From assembly GCF_900111835.1 (NCBI RefSeq), contig NZ_FOJP01000001.1, positions 186,001 to 250,000 of the forward strand: a stretch of DNA of 64,000 nt, written 5' to 3'. The notes under the pieces are model-generated. The model did not search any database, was not told the origin of the DNA, and saw only the letters and a program-made list of their open reading frames with translations. Of this stretch, positions 26,100 to 35,218 are shown piece after piece (the stretch's first letter is position 1; the number at the start of each line of letters is the position of its first letter). The position numbers and the translations under genes are program-made. This DNA is from Metapseudomonas otitidis. Lineage in GTDB: Bacteria; Pseudomonadota; Gammaproteobacteria; Pseudomonadales; Pseudomonadaceae.

Positions 26100-28379
26100 A
26101 TGCTCAATACCCTGCGCAAGATCGTCCAGGAAGTGAACGCCGCCAAGGATCTCAAGGCGGCGCTGGCGATCATCGTGCAGCGGGTGAAGGAGGCCATGGG
26201 CAGCCAGGTCTGCTCGGTGTACCTGCTCGACCCCGAGGCCAACCGCTTCGTGCTGATGGCCACCGAGGGCCTCAACAAGCGCTCCATCGGCAAGGTCAGC
26301 ATGGCCCCCAACGAAGGCCTGGTGGGCCTGGTGGGCACCCGCGAAGAGCCGCTGAACCTCGAGAACGCCGCCGACCACCCCCGCTACCGCTACTTCGCCG
26401 AGACCGGCGAGGAGCGCTACGCCTCCTTCCTCGGCGCGCCGATCATCCACCACCGTCGGGTGATGGGCGTGCTGGTGGTGCAGCAGAAGGAGCGTCGCCA
26501 GTTCGACGAGGGCGAGGAAGCCTTCCTCGTCACCATGAGCGCCCAGCTCGCGGGCGTCATCGCCCATGCCGAGGCCACCGGCTCCATCCGTGGCCTGGGC
26601 CGCCAGGGCAAGGGTATCCAGGAAGCCAAGTTCGTCGGTGTGCCCGGTGCGCCGGGTGCCGCCGTGGGCACCGCCGTGGTGGTGCTGCCGCCGGCCGACC
26701 TGGAAGTGGTGCCCGACCGCCCGGTGGATGACATCGAGGCCGAGGTCGCCCGCTTCAAGCAGGCCCTGGAGTCCGTGCGCGAGGACATGCGCCGCCTCTC
26801 CAGCAAGCTGGCCAGCCAGCTGCGCCCGGAAGAGCGGGCCCTGTTCGACGTCTACCTGATGATGCTCGACGACGATTCCATCGGCCTGGAAGTGAAGAAG
26901 GTCATCCGCTCCGGCCAGTGGGCCCAGGGTGCCCTGCGCCAGGTGGTGATGGAGCACGTCAAGCGCTTCGAGCTGATGGACGACGCCTACCTGCGCGAGC
27001 GCGCCTCCGACGTCAAGGACCTCGGCCGCCGCCTGCTCGCCTACCTGCAGGAAGAGCGCAAGCAGAACCTGGTCTACCAGGACAACACCATCCTGGTCAG
27101 CGAGGAGCTGTCCCCGGCCATGCTCGGCGAAGTGCCGGAAGGCAAGCTGGTGGGCCTGATCTCCGTGCTCGGTTCCGGCAACTCCCACGTCGCCATCCTG
27201 GCCCGGGCCATGGGGATTCCCACGGTCATGGGCGTGGTCGACCTGCCCTATTCCAAGGTCGACGGCATCGAGCTGATCGTCGACGGCTACCACGGCGAAG
27301 TCTTCACCAACCCCTCCGAGGAACTGCGCAAGCAGTACGGCGAAGTGGTCGAGGAGGAACGCCAGCTGGTCAAGGGCCTCGACGCCCTGCGCAGCCTGCC
27401 GTGCGAGACCCTCGACGGCCACCGCATGCCGCTGTGGGTCAACACCGGCCTGCTGGCCGACGTGACCCGCGCCCAGGAGCGCGGTGCCGAAGGCGTCGGC
27501 CTGTACCGCACCGAAGTGCCGTTCATGATCAACGAGCGCTTCCCCAGCGAGAAGGAGCAGCTCGCCATCTACCGCGAGCAGCTCGCCGCCTTCCACCCGC
27601 TGCCGGTGACCATGCGCACCCTGGACATCGGTGGCGACAAGGCGCTGTCCTATTTCCCCATCAAGGAAAGCAACCCCTTCCTCGGCTGGCGCGGCATCCG
27701 CGTCACCCTCGACCACCCCGAGATCTTCCTGGTGCAGGTGCGCGCCATGCTCAAGGCCAGCGAAGGCCTGAACAACCTGCGCATCCTGCTGCCGATGATT
27801 TCCGGCGTGCAGGAGCTGGAAGAGTCCCTGCACCTGATCCACCGCGCCTGGGGCGAGGTGCGCGACGAGGGCGTGGACATCCCCATGCCGCCGGTCGGCG
27901 TGATGATCGAGATCCCCGCCGCCGTGTACCAGACCCGCGAGCTGGCGCGCCAGGTGGACTTCCTCTCGGTCGGTTCCAACGACCTCACCCAGTACCTGCT
28001 GGCGGTGGACCGCAACAACCCGCGCGTGGCCGACCTCTACGACTACCTGCACCCCGCCGTGCTCCAGGCGCTGCTCAAGGTGGTCAACGACGCCCATGCC
28101 GAAGGCAAGCCCGTCAGCATCTGCGGCGAGATGGCCGGTGACCCGGCGGCCGCCGTGCTGCTGCTGGCCATGGGCTTCGACAGCCTGTCGATGAACGCCA
28201 CCAACCTGCCCAAGGTGAAATGGCTGCTTCGTCAGCTCAGCCTGAGCAAGGCCCGCGAGCTCCTTGACCAGTTGATGGGCATCGACAACCCTCAAGTCAT
28301 CCACAGCGCGCTGCACCTCGCCCTGCGCAACCTGGGCCTGGGCCGCGTGATCAACCCGGCCGCGACCATCCAGGCCTGA
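26100..28379 (+). CDS. ptsP: Nitrogen PTS phosphoenolpyruvate-protein phosphotransferase (EI-Ntr)
   Basis: 759 residues. An N-terminal GAF domain (about 15-150) is followed by the PTS enzyme I module. The phospho-histidine is H363 in GSGNSHVAILARAMGIP. The PEP-binding barrel has GLYRTEVPFM, RTLDIGGDKALSYF, PMISGVQELEES, GVMIEIPAAV, FLSVGSNDLTQYLLAVDRNN and the catalytic Cys in SICGEMAGD. It starts the PEP to NPr to EIIA-Ntr phosphorelay that links nitrogen status to potassium transport and virulence-type regulation. The GAF domain senses glutamine in relatives. Confidence 0.97.
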   Translation: MLNTLRKIVQEVNAAKDLKAALAIIVQRVKEAMGSQVCSVYLLDPEANRFVLMATEGLNKRSIGKVSMAPNEGLVGLVGTREEPLNLENAADHPRYRYFAETGEERYASFLGAPIIHHRRVMGVLVVQQKERRQFDEGEEAFLVTMSAQLAGVIAHAEATGSIRGLGRQGKGIQEAKFVGVPGAPGAAVGTAVVVLPPADLEVVPDRPVDDIEAEVARFKQALESVREDMRRLSSKLASQLRPEERALFDVYLMMLDDDSIGLEVKKVIRSGQWAQGALRQVVMEHVKRFELMDDAYLRERASDVKDLGRRLLAYLQEERKQNLVYQDNTILVSEELSPAMLGEVPEGKLVGLISVLGSGNSHVAILARAMGIPTVMGVVDLPYSKVDGIELIVDGYHGEVFTNPSEELRKQYGEVVEEERQLVKGLDALRSLPCETLDGHRMPLWVNTGLLADVTRAQERGAEGVGLYRTEVPFMINERFPSEKEQLAIYREQLAAFHPLPVTMRTLDIGGDKALSYFPIKESNPFLGWRGIRVTLDHPEIFLVQVRAMLKASEGLNNLRILLPMISGVQELEESLHLIHRAWGEVRDEGVDIPMPPVGVMIEIPAAVYQTRELARQVDFLSVGSNDLTQYLLAVDRNNPRVADLYDYLHPAVLQALLKVVNDAHAEGKPVSICGEMAGDPAAAVLLLAMGFDSLSMNATNLPKVKWLLRQLSLSKARELLDQLMGIDNPQVIHSALHLALRNLGLGRVINPAATIQA

Positions 28380-28455
28380 GCCGCCTCCAGCGGGCGGCTC
28401 CGCGTGCCGCCCGACCCGATGCCCCGCGCCTGCGGGCATCCAGGAGCTGCCGCTT

Positions 28456-29478
28456 ATGGACGAGCCCTCCGCCACCGACCGCGATGTGGAACGCACCCTG
28501 CACCACGCCCTGGAGATCGTCAGCGACGGCATCTGGGACTGGGACATGCGCAGCGGCCACGTCACCCGCAGCCCCGGCTGGTACGCCATGCTCGGCTTCC
28601 CCCGCAACAGCCTGCCCGAGGACGTCGACACCTGGGAGAACATCATCCACCCCGACGACCTGCCTCGCGTCATGCAGAGCTTCAACGCCTACCTGGAAGG
28701 CCGCTCCGAGGTCTATGAAGAGGAATACCGCTGCCGCTGCCAGGACGGCCGCTACCTGTGGATCAGCGATCACGGGCGCTTCGTCGAGTTCGACGAGGAC
28801 GGCCAGCCAACCCGCATGATCGGCGCCCACCGGGACGTCCACCAGCGCAAGCTAGCCGAGCTGGAGCTGCAGCAGCGCAACCAGGAACTGCTGCGCATCA
28901 ATGGCGACCTGGAGGCCCTGGTGGCCTGCCGCACCGAGGCCCTGGCCCAGGCCAACCGGGCCCTGGCCGAGCAGGTGGAGGCCGCCATCCGTCTCAGCGA
29001 GACCGACCCGCTCACCGGCATCGCCAACCGCCGCTGTTTCGAGACCCGGCTGCAGCGGGAATGGCAGCGCTTCCAGCGGCACCACTGCCCCACCGGCCTG
29101 GTGATGCTGGACCTCGATCACTTCAAGCGCATCAACGACGAGCACGGCCATGCCGAAGGCGACCGCATCCTCCAGGCCGTGGCCGAGCAGATTCGGGCTG
29201 TGTTGCGAGAGGAGGACTGCTTCGCCCGTTGGGGCGGCGAGGAATTCATCCTGCTGCTGCCGGACACCGGCCCCGAGGCCCTGCTGCAGCTGGCCCGGCG
29301 TCTGCACCGGCGGATTCCCGAGGCCGGGACGGACCTGCCCCAGCGCCTCAGTGCCAGCTTCGCCGTGGCCAGCCTGGTGGAGGGCGAGGACATCACCGCC
29401 CTGCTCAAGCGGCTGGACGACGGCCTCTATCGCGCCAAGCAGCAGCGCGACTGCGTCATCGTCTGCCCGACGCCCTAG
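28456..29478 (+). CDS. PAS-GGDEF diguanylate cyclase
   Basis: 340 residues. A PAS domain at about 14-130 (SDGIWDWDMRSGHV, ENIIHPDDL, DHGRFVEFDEDGQPTRMIGAHRDV), a coiled coil at about 131-180, and a GGDEF domain with the active site GGEEF at 260-264. The inhibitory I-site RxxD is intact as REED (251-254), five residues before the active site. It should make cyclic di-GMP with product inhibition. No membrane segment, so it is a cytoplasmic sensor. Its stop codon shares CTAG with the convergent NRDE gene. Confidence 0.93.
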   Translation: MDEPSATDRDVERTLHHALEIVSDGIWDWDMRSGHVTRSPGWYAMLGFPRNSLPEDVDTWENIIHPDDLPRVMQSFNAYLEGRSEVYEEEYRCRCQDGRYLWISDHGRFVEFDEDGQPTRMIGAHRDVHQRKLAELELQQRNQELLRINGDLEALVACRTEALAQANRALAEQVEAAIRLSETDPLTGIANRRCFETRLQREWQRFQRHHCPTGLVMLDLDHFKRINDEHGHAEGDRILQAVAEQIRAVLREEDCFARWGGEEFILLLPDTGPEALLQLARRLHRRIPEAGTDLPQRLSASFAVASLVEGEDITALLKRLDDGLYRAKQQRDCVIVCPTP

Positions 29479-30230
29479 CGGGTGCGCAGGTTCAGGTGCA
29501 CGTCGTCCAGCGGCTTGCCGAACGGGCCGAAGCCGCGCTCCACCACCTCGCGGCTGCCGTCCCCGCGCACGATCAGGGCCGTCGTGGCGCGGGTGCCATA
29601 GGTGCGGCTGGCGATGAACACCGGCGACAGCATGCGCTCGGTCTCCAGCCCTACGCCGGTGTCCGGCAGGGTCGCGTCCGAGGCCGGCTGCGGGTCGTGC
29701 ATGAGGTTGAGCAGGTCCGCCGGGCGCACCACGTCCAGGCACTCGGCCAGGGCGGCCTTGGTCTTGCGCACCTTCGGCCAGGGTGTGTCGAGGTCGGCGT
29801 TGGACAGCCCGTAGAGCCCCGCCTCCAGGCGGCGCGGGCCCGGGCCTCGGGAATGCAGGAACCACAGCTCGCGCCCGTCGCCCACCAGCAGGTTGAAGCC
29901 CGCGTAGTCGGCCGCGCGACGGTGCGCCTCGGCCATGAAGGCCTCCGGGGTCTGGGTGCCGCCGAGGAAGCCCACGCACAGCTCGCCGCGGGTACGGCCG
30001 GTGGCCGGATGGCGTGGGTCGCGGATGTTGGTCAGCGCCGCGAATCGCCCGCCCTGCCCCAGGCCGAGCCAGGTGCCGCCGGCTTCCAGGTCACGCCCGG
30101 CATGCAGGCCCGGCACGTCGTGCCAGGCGCCGAGGGCGCGGGTCGGTCGCTCGTAGAACTCGTCGCGATTGGCGGCCAGTACCAAGGGGGTGGCATGTCC
30201 CGGGCGCCAGGCGAAGTTGATCAGGCACAT
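29475..30230 (-). CDS. NRDE family (TANGO2-like) protein
   Basis: 251 residues beginning MCLINFAWRPG and containing the eponymous AANRDEFYERPT at about 19-30, GRDLEAGGTWLGL and RGELCVGFL. NRDE/TANGO2 proteins are related to Ntn hydrolases, with the Cys after Met as a possible nucleophile; eukaryotic members are linked to haem or lipid handling, bacterial function unsettled. The ATG at 30230 is preceded by AAGGAGCC on its strand. Confidence 0.9.
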   Translation of the reverse strand: MCLINFAWRPGHATPLVLAANRDEFYERPTRALGAWHDVPGLHAGRDLEAGGTWLGLGQGGRFAALTNIRDPRHPATGRTRGELCVGFLGGTQTPEAFMAEAHRRAADYAGFNLLVGDGRELWFLHSRGPGPRRLEAGLYGLSNADLDTPWPKVRKTKAALAECLDVVRPADLLNLMHDPQPASDATLPDTGVGLETERMLSPVFIASRTYGTRATTALIVRGDGSREVVERGFGPFGKPLDDVHLNLRTR

Positions 30231-30392
30231 GGTGAGGCTCCTTCTCCGTGATCCTCGGCCGAGTCTAGGGGCTGTAGGAAAAGGCGTCGAGAATACCGAC
30301 GATTCGCGCAGCGGGGCGGGAACGGCCGTCGCCCTGATTGGAGCGGCAAGCGGCCTTCCGTTACCATGCCGCTTTGCTTCCGGGGGTGTCGC

Positions 30393-31175
30393 TTGGAATT
30401 CCTGCTCTACCTGGTGCTCGGCGCCTTCGCCGGGGTGCTGGCCGGCCTGTTCGGCGTCGGCGGCGGCATGATCATCGTGCCGGTGCTGGTGTTCAGCTTC
30501 ACCGCCCAGGGGTTCGATCCGAGCGTCCTCACCCACCTGGCGGTGGGCACCTCCCTGGCGACCATCATCTTCACCTCGATCAACGCCGTGCGCGAACACC
30601 ACCGCAAGGGCGCGGTGCGCTGGGCGATCTTCGCCTGGATGACCCTGGGCATCCTGCTCGGCGCCGCCATCGGCGCCTACACCGCCAAGCTGATCCAGGG
30701 CCCGATGCTGCAGAAGATCATCGGCTGCTTCGCCATCCTGGTGTCCCTGCAGATGGCCCTCGACTTCAAGCCCAAGGCCAGCCGTGACGTGCCCGGCAAA
30801 CCCGGCCTCACCGCCGCCGGCGTATTCATCGGCTGGGCCTCGGCGATCTTCGGTATCGGCGGCGGCTCCCTCACCGTGCCTTTCCTCAGCTGGCGCAGCG
30901 TGCCGATGCAGCAGGCCGTGGCCACCTCCTCCGCCTGCGGCCTGCCGATCGCCATCGCCAGCGCCCTGTCGTTCATGGTGCTGGGCTGGAACCACGAACA
31001 CCTGCCGCCGCACAGTGTCGGATACGTCTACCTCCCGGCGCTGGTGGGGATTGCCCTCACCAGCATGTTCTTCGCCCGCCTGGGCGCGCGCCTGGCCCAC
31101 CGGCTGCCCCCGCGTCTGCTCAAGCGCCTGTTCGCCCTGCTGCTGTTCGCGGTCGGGCTGAGTTTTCTGATCTAA
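30393..31175 (+). CDS. TauE/SafE family sulfite/sulfonate exporter-like protein
   Basis: 260 residues (TTG start at 30393) with eight or so membrane spans in two homologous halves. The paired motifs GVLAGLFGVGGGMIIVPVL and GWASAIFGIGGGSLTVPFL mark the family, which moves sulfite or organosulfur anions across the inner membrane. The TTG has GGGGG six bases upstream and homologs start EFLLYLVLGAFAG; an ATG at 30366 would add nine residues but has no ribosome site. Ten bases before lgt. Confidence 0.87.
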   Translation: MEFLLYLVLGAFAGVLAGLFGVGGGMIIVPVLVFSFTAQGFDPSVLTHLAVGTSLATIIFTSINAVREHHRKGAVRWAIFAWMTLGILLGAAIGAYTAKLIQGPMLQKIIGCFAILVSLQMALDFKPKASRDVPGKPGLTAAGVFIGWASAIFGIGGGSLTVPFLSWRSVPMQQAVATSSACGLPIAIASALSFMVLGWNHEHLPPHSVGYVYLPALVGIALTSMFFARLGARLAHRLPPRLLKRLFALLLFAVGLSFLI

Positions 31176-31184
31176 GGAGTCGTG

Positions 31185-31988
31185 ATGCTGGCTTATCCCC
31201 AGATCGATCCGGTGGCGTTCAGCCTCGGACCCCTGAAAATCCACTGGTACGGGCTCATGTACCTGATCGGCATCGGCGGTGCCTGGTTGCTGGCCTCGCG
31301 CCGGCTGGAGCGCTTCGACCCGACCTGGACCAAGGAGAAGCTCTCCGACCTGGTGTTCTGGGTCGCCCTCGGGGTGATCGCCGGCGGGCGCCTGGGCTAC
31401 GTGCTGTTCTACGACCTGCCCGCCTACCTGGCCAACCCGCTGCTGATCCTCGAAGTCTGGAAAGGCGGCATGTCCTTCCACGGCGGCCTGATCGGCGTGA
31501 TGCTCGCCACCCTCTGGTTCGGCAAGCGCAACAACAAGAGCTTCTTCCAGCTCATGGACTTCATCGCGCCGCTGGTGCCCATCGGCCTCGGCGCCGGGCG
31601 CATCGGCAACTTCATCAACGCCGAGCTGTGGGGCAAGGCCAGCGACGTGCCCTGGGCGATGATCTTCCCCACCGACCCGGCGCACCTGCCGCGCCACCCG
31701 TCGCAGCTCTACCAGTTCGCCCTGGAAGGCGTCGCGCTGTTCGTCATCCTCTGGTTCTACTCGCGCAAGCCGCGCCCGACCATGGCGGTTTCCGGGATGT
31801 TCGCGTTGTTCTACGGCATCTTCCGCTTCGCCGTGGAGTTCGTCCGCGTACCGGACGCTCAGCTCGGCTACCTGGCCTTCGGCTGGGTCACCATGGGCCA
31901 GATCCTCTGCCTGCCGATGATCATCGGCGGCCTCGCACTGATCGTCTGGGCGCACCGTCGTGAAGCCGCCCAAGGAGTCACCCCGTGA
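31185..31988 (+). CDS. lgt: Prolipoprotein diacylglyceryl transferase
   Basis: 267 residues, seven membrane spans. It attaches diacylglycerol from phosphatidylglycerol to the lipobox cysteine of prolipoproteins. Hallmarks are [13 protein letters not shown] (essential His region) and the Lgt signature [23 protein letters not shown] precedes the ATG at 31185; an in-frame GTG one codon upstream is less likely. The 3' end overlaps thyA as GTGA. Confidence 0.96.
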   Translation: MLAYPQIDPVAFSLGPLKIHWYGLMYLIGIGGAWLLASRRLERFDPTWTKEKLSDLVFWVALGVIAGGRLGYVLFYDLPAYLANPLLILEVWKGGMSFHGGLIGVMLATLWFGKRNNKSFFQLMDFIAPLVPIGLGAGRIGNFINAELWGKASDVPWAMIFPTDPAHLPRHPSQLYQFALEGVALFVILWFYSRKPRPTMAVSGMFALFYGIFRFAVEFVRVPDAQLGYLAFGWVTMGQILCLPMIIGGLALIVWAHRREAAQGVTP

Positions 31989-32779
31989 AGCAGTACCTCG
32001 ACCTGATGCGCCTGGTGCGCGAAACCGGCACCTTCAAGAGCGACCGCACCGGCACCGGCACCTACAGCGTGTTCGGCCACCAGATGCGCTTCGACCTGGC
32101 CGAGGGCTTCCCCCTGGTGACCACCAAGAAGTGCCACCTGAAGTCCATCATCCACGAGCTGCTGTGGTTCCTGCAGGGCGACACCAACATCCGCTACCTC
32201 AAGGAAAACGGCGTCTCCATCTGGGACGAGTGGGCCGACGAGAACGGCGACCTGGGCCCGGTCTACGGCTACCAGTGGCGCAGCTGGCCGGCGCCCAACG
32301 GCGAATCCATCGACCAGATCGCCAAGCTGATCGAGATGATCCGCAAGAACCCCGACTCGCGCCGCCTGATCGTCTCCGCCTGGAACCCGGCCCTGGTGGA
32401 CCAGATGGCCCTGCCGCCCTGCCACGCGCTGTTCCAGTTCTACGTGGCCGACGGCAAGCTCAGCTGCCAGCTGTACCAGCGCTCGGCGGACATCTTCCTC
32501 GGCGTGCCCTTCAACATCGCCAGCTACGCCCTGCTGACCCTGATGGTGGCTCAGGTCTGCGACCTGGCCCCCGGCGAGTTCATCTGGACCGGCGGCGACT
32601 GCCACCTGTACGCCAACCACATCGAGCAGACCGACCTGCAGCTCACCCGCGAGCCGCTGCCGCTGCCCACCATGAAGCTCAACCCCGAGGTGAAGGACCT
32701 GTTCGCCTTCAAGTTCGAGGACTTCGAACTGGTCGGCTACCAGGCCCACCCGCACATCAAGGCCCCGGTCGCCGTCTGA
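31985..32779 (+). CDS. thyA: Thymidylate synthase
   Basis: 264 residues, identical in length to E. coli ThyA. It methylates dUMP to dTMP with methylenetetrahydrofolate. The catalytic cysteine is C146 in [11 protein letters not shown]; folate/dUMP elements include [52 protein letters not shown] and [12 protein letters not shown] start overlapping the lgt stop with AAGGAG upstream. Confidence 0.98.
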   Translation: MKQYLDLMRLVRETGTFKSDRTGTGTYSVFGHQMRFDLAEGFPLVTTKKCHLKSIIHELLWFLQGDTNIRYLKENGVSIWDEWADENGDLGPVYGYQWRSWPAPNGESIDQIAKLIEMIRKNPDSRRLIVSAWNPALVDQMALPPCHALFQFYVADGKLSCQLYQRSADIFLGVPFNIASYALLTLMVAQVCDLAPGEFIWTGGDCHLYANHIEQTDLQLTREPLPLPTMKLNPEVKDLFAFKFEDFELVGYQAHPHIKAPVAV

Positions 32780-32785
32780 CCCCCC

Positions 32786-32807
32786 GGCCGGGGCGCCCGC
32801 CCCGGCC
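32786..32807 (+). terminator. GC-rich hairpin after thyA
   Basis: Perfect 9-bp stem GGCCGGGGC/GCCCCGGCC with a GCCC loop, six bases after the stop. No T-run, so termination strength is uncertain. Confidence 0.5.
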
Positions 32808-32830
32808 CGCCTGCACCAGGACAGCCCGCC

Positions 32831-33829
32831 ATGAACGCCCCGCTCGCCGCCCTGCTCACCGGTCTCGTCGGCCTCTGGACCCTCGCCGCCCATGCCGAGC
32901 CCGCCCAGGGCGGCTTCGTCGCCTCGCAGCGTTGCGAGGCCTACCAGTCGATCCGCAAGCGCAGCAACCCCGATGGCGCCACCCTGCAACCGGGGCAGCG
33001 CTACCGGGTGGTGGAGGTCAACAAGCGGGACTACGACTGGCTGCGGGTGCGCCTGCCGGACAACGCCACGCCGCTGCGCTGGGTGCCGGTCGGCTGTGGC
33101 CAGGTGGAAGACCTCAGCCTTGGCGCCCGCCAGGGCAGCGGAAATGCCGCCCAGGGCGAGGCCTGCAACCTGCCGGGCCAGCACGACGGCTACGTCCTTG
33201 CCGCCACCTGGCAGCCCGGCTTCTGCGAGCACGTCGCCTACAAGGGGCGCAAGCCGGAGTGCGACGCCCTGGCCAGCGGTGACCTGCAACTGAACCACCT
33301 CACCCTCCACGGCCTCTGGCCCAACCGCCAGGCCTGCGGCACCCGCTACGGGCACTGCGCAGGGCCGGCGCTGGTGCTGGACGAAAGCACCCGCGCGACC
33401 CTGCGGCCGTGGATGCCCAACGTCGGCTACGGCGACGACTTCAGCCGCTACCAGTGGGAGAAGCACGGCACCTGCCAGACCGACATGGACGCCAACGCCT
33501 ACTTCCGCCGCGCCGCCGAGCTGGTGGCCCAGCTGGATGCCACCCGCGCCGGGCAGTACATCGCCAGCAACGTCGGCGGCGCCATCTCCCAGGCCGCGTT
33601 CTACCAGAAGGTCAGTGAGGAGTTCGGCAACCCCCGGGCCGGCAACAACTTCCTGCTGGTGTGCACCCAGGGTGGCTATCTGCAGGAGGTGCGGGTGAGC
33701 CTGCCCCGCGCGCTCAAACCCGCCGACAGCCTGGTGGGAGTGATGGATGGCCAGTTCGCCGAGCGCCGTCCCGGTGACCGCAATGCCTGCCGGGACGATC
33801 GCGTTTTCATCGAGGCCCCGGGCCTCTAG
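32831..33829 (+). CDS. Secreted ribonuclease T2 family protein with SH3-like N-terminal domain
   Basis: 332 residues. The signal peptide is cleaved near HAE (about 21-23). Residues about 28-95 read like a bacterial SH3-like module (RYRVVEVNKRDYDWLRVRL, RWVPVGCG). The RNase T2 domain follows: CAS I LTLHGLWPN with H160, and CAS II YQWEKHGTC with E210, K211 and H212. All catalytic residues are therefore present. Paired cysteines fit a periplasmic or secreted enzyme. It cleaves RNA to 2',3'-cyclic phosphates, probably for nutrient scavenging. It has its own gap after thyA. Confidence 0.9.
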   Translation: MNAPLAALLTGLVGLWTLAAHAEPAQGGFVASQRCEAYQSIRKRSNPDGATLQPGQRYRVVEVNKRDYDWLRVRLPDNATPLRWVPVGCGQVEDLSLGARQGSGNAAQGEACNLPGQHDGYVLAATWQPGFCEHVAYKGRKPECDALASGDLQLNHLTLHGLWPNRQACGTRYGHCAGPALVLDESTRATLRPWMPNVGYGDDFSRYQWEKHGTCQTDMDANAYFRRAAELVAQLDATRAGQYIASNVGGAISQAAFYQKVSEEFGNPRAGNNFLLVCTQGGYLQEVRVSLPRALKPADSLVGVMDGQFAERRPGDRNACRDDRVFIEAPGL

Positions 33830-33847
33830 CCGCCCACGCCAACGTTC

Positions 33848-35218
33848 TTAAGCGGCCAGTTCGGCTGCCAGGCGCTCCAGCTCGGCCTGGCGCTCGGCCT
33901 GCTCCAGCTCCGCGCCGGGGTTCAACGAGGACCATTCCGGGTGGGCCCGCGCCTTGCCCAGGGCGGCAGGCAGCTTGCCCTGGCGCCATTGCTCGTCCGC
34001 CGGCGCGTCCACGCGGATCGCTTCGAACGCCGCATGGCCGCGCAGCTCCAGTGCCCGCAGCAACTCCATCTGGCGCAGCGCCAGGAGCCGCAGGATGCCG
34101 TCGTCCACCGTCAGCTCGCGGTGCCCGCGCAGCTTGCCCAGCAGGCGCTGGCCGTAATGCCCGACCGTCTGCCAGGCGCCGCCGGCCAGTGCGCCGATGG
34201 CGGCCGCAGCCCCCAGGGTCAGCCCGCCCACCAGCAGGTCCACCCCGGCACCGGCCGCCGCGCCTGCGGCCACGCCGCTGCCCAGGCGCACGCCGAGCTG
34301 GCGCAAGGTTTCCGGGTTGAACAGGTCATCACCCCAGCGCCCGTCCAGCAGCGGCAGGTCGCTGGCGGCGGCATCCTCGCGGCTGAAGGCGTACAGCCGC
34401 AGCAGGGCTTCCACGCAACGCTGCTCGCGCTGGCGCACCTGCTGGCGCAAGGCTTCGGTTGCGGCCTGCAGGGCCTCGGCCTCGGTGGCCACGCTGCGGC
34501 GGCAGGCCGCCACGTCCAGCAGCAGCTCGGCCACCAGGCGCTCACCGGCCTGGCGGCGCAGCTGGCGCTGGGCCTGCTGGTCGTCCACCAGCCGCTGCAG
34601 TTGCGGGCGGCCCCGCTCCAGCAGCAGGGCCAGGCTGTCGTAGAGGCGCGGCTCGCCGTCCAGCGGCGGCGCCACGCTGTCGAAGCGCACCAGGGCGTGC
34701 AGGCCCAGCCGGGCCAGGGCCTCGCGCCAGGGCTCGCCACGCTGGTCATGGCCGGCCACGAAGTTCAGCACCGGCAGCAGCGGCCGGCCGCACATGGCCA
34801 GCACCGCCAGCTCGTCGCGGTACTTGGCCAGCACCGGCTCGCGGGCGTCGATGACGTACAGGCCGGCGTCGGAGGCCATCAGCTGGCGCAGCACCTTGGC
34901 TTCCTGCTCGAAGCGCTGGCGCGCCTCGGCGCTGTCGAGGAAGCGCGCCAGGCGGGCCGGGCCGTCCAGCCGCTCGCCGGGCCGGTCTAGGCGCTCCAGG
35001 TAGTCCAGCAGGGCGATGGCGTCCTCCAGGCCGGGGGTGTCGTACAGCTCCAGCAGTGGCTGACCGTCGACGGACAGCCGCGCGCCCTCGACATGGCGGG
35101 TGGTGCTGGGGCGGTGGGAGACCTCGCCGAAGCTGCGGTCCCGCAGCAGGGTGCGCAGCAGCGAGGTCTTGCCGACGTTGGTGTGGCCGACCACGGCCAG
35201 GCGCAGGGGCTCAGTCAT
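33848..35218 (-). CDS. Era-like GTPase with DUF3482 domain
   Basis: 456 residues. The N-terminal GTPase domain has G1 VGHTNVGKTS at about 10-19, a G2 threonine in RPSTTRHVEG, and G3 YDTPGLED. The G4 region near residues 150-165 is divergent (VLNFVAGHDQRGEP). Coiled-coil-rich helices follow, then a Gly/Ala-rich hydrophobic hairpin (GSGVAAGAAAGAGVDLLVGGLTLGAAAAIGALAGG is the core region) that could insert into membrane. The gene overlaps the upstream DUF2868 membrane gene by eight bases, and the pair is conserved in Pseudomonas with unknown role, perhaps membrane stress or remodelling (inference). Confidence 0.87.
   Translation of the reverse strand: MTEPLRLAVVGHTNVGKTSLLRTLLRDRSFGEVSHRPSTTRHVEGARLSVDGQPLLELYDTPGLEDAIALLDYLERLDRPGERLDGPARLARFLDSAEARQRFEQEAKVLRQLMASDAGLYVIDAREPVLAKYRDELAVLAMCGRPLLPVLNFVAGHDQRGEPWREALARLGLHALVRFDSVAPPLDGEPRLYDSLALLLERGRPQLQRLVDDQQAQRQLRRQAGERLVAELLLDVAACRRSVATEAEALQAATEALRQQVRQREQRCVEALLRLYAFSREDAAASDLPLLDGRWGDDLFNPETLRQLGVRLGSGVAAGAAAGAGVDLLVGGLTLGAAAAIGALAGGAWQTVGHYGQRLLGKLRGHRELTVDDGILRLLALRQMELLRALELRGHAAFEAIRVDAPADEQWRQGKLPAALGKARAHPEWSSLNPGAELEQAERQAELERLAAELAA

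Noticed and set aside
26040-28685. Long minus-strand open frame opposite ptsP
   Set aside because: Antisense shadow of ptsP, with repetitive His/Gly/Val composition and no domain.
29475-31973. Extended minus-strand frame far upstream of the NRDE start
   Set aside because: The NRDE protein begins at MCLINF; the upstream part is antisense to the TauE and lgt genes.
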